Assembly (NCBI GenBank): GCA_024372495.1
Contig: CP099977.1
Coordinates: 1,922,001 to 1,986,000, forward strand
Source: Pseudarthrobacter sp. Fe7
GTDB taxonomy: Bacteria > Actinomycetota > Actinomycetes > Actinomycetales > Micrococcaceae
DNA: 64,000 bases
Direction: 5' to 3'
Made by a program: the position numbers and the translations under genes
The notes under the pieces: generated by a model
Seen by the model: the letters and a program-made list of their open reading frames with translations, nothing else
Database searches by the model: none
What the model was told of the DNA's origin: nothing
Shown here: positions 63,972-64,000 of the stretch, piece by piece
How positions within the stretch are numbered: the first letter of the stretch is position 1
Layout of the letters: every line of letters starts with the position of its first letter

Positions 63972-64000
63972 GGTGTCCTTTCCTGCGTTGCCGGCACTCC

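Overview
The window is high-GC DNA from an actinobacterium, most probably of the Arthrobacter/Pseudarthrobacter group (Micrococcaceae). The evidence is the GC-rich codon use with many GTG starts, mycothiol-type genes (mshA, ino1), the actinobacterial IMP dehydrogenase-related gene guaB3 beside guaB and guaA, DUF3817 behind a SURF1-like gene, the glgX-treY-treZ trehalose operon, a DUF222/HNH endonuclease gene and a His-tailed GroEL next to GroES. The genus is an inference from gene content, not from a search.

Layout: 1-3.6 kb holds a truncated lower-GC acyltransferase, glmM, and a 1-kb insert that carries an isoprenylcysteine-methyltransferase-like gene and has duplicated the 3' end of glmM. 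3.6-10.6 kb holds mscL, a VanY-like lipoprotein and coaA on the minus strand, then glmS, a small membrane protein, acpS and nnr. 10.7-17 kb is the glgX-treY-treZ operon (glycogen to trehalose). 17-26 kb holds an aldo-keto reductase, ino1, a nuclease-like gene bracketed by inverted 32-bp-period repeats, fhs, mshA, and a divergent GH4 glycosidase / PfkB kinase pair. 26-30.5 kb is alr-tsaE-tsaB-rimI-tsaD (D-alanine and tRNA t6A). 30.5-36 kb holds a glutamate-cysteine ligase family gene, a GH3 lipoprotein, an AroE-like dehydrogenase and a methyltransferase. 36-38 kb is groES-groEL under two CIRCE operators. 38-44 kb holds a DHFR-like gene, an ATP-dependent DNA ligase, a DUF389 protein and an acyltransferase/SGNH protein. 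44-58 kb holds guaB, an HNH gene, an ABC exporter, small membrane proteins, guaB3, glpD, an orphan PTS IIA, SURF1, DUF3817 and guaA. 58-64 kb holds a very large degenerate SF1 helicase with a C-terminal nuclease-like domain, a SAF-domain protein, a Ruc-like zinc-ribbon protein behind its own CIRCE, and 5-formyl-THF cyclo-ligase.

Two global properties matter to any reader. First, many genes are broken as given by single-base errors of two kinds: a C or G inserted exactly at the centre of AG|CT (25 places identified) and one-base contractions of short runs (10 places). These hit essential genes such as glmS (three times), groEL (twice), glmM and guaA, so they are almost certainly sequencing or assembly errors, not pseudogenes. 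Coordinates of affected genes span the restored reading frame. Second, at least 16 genes have a TANNNT -10 box ending only 6-7 nt before the start codon, the signature of leaderless transcription.
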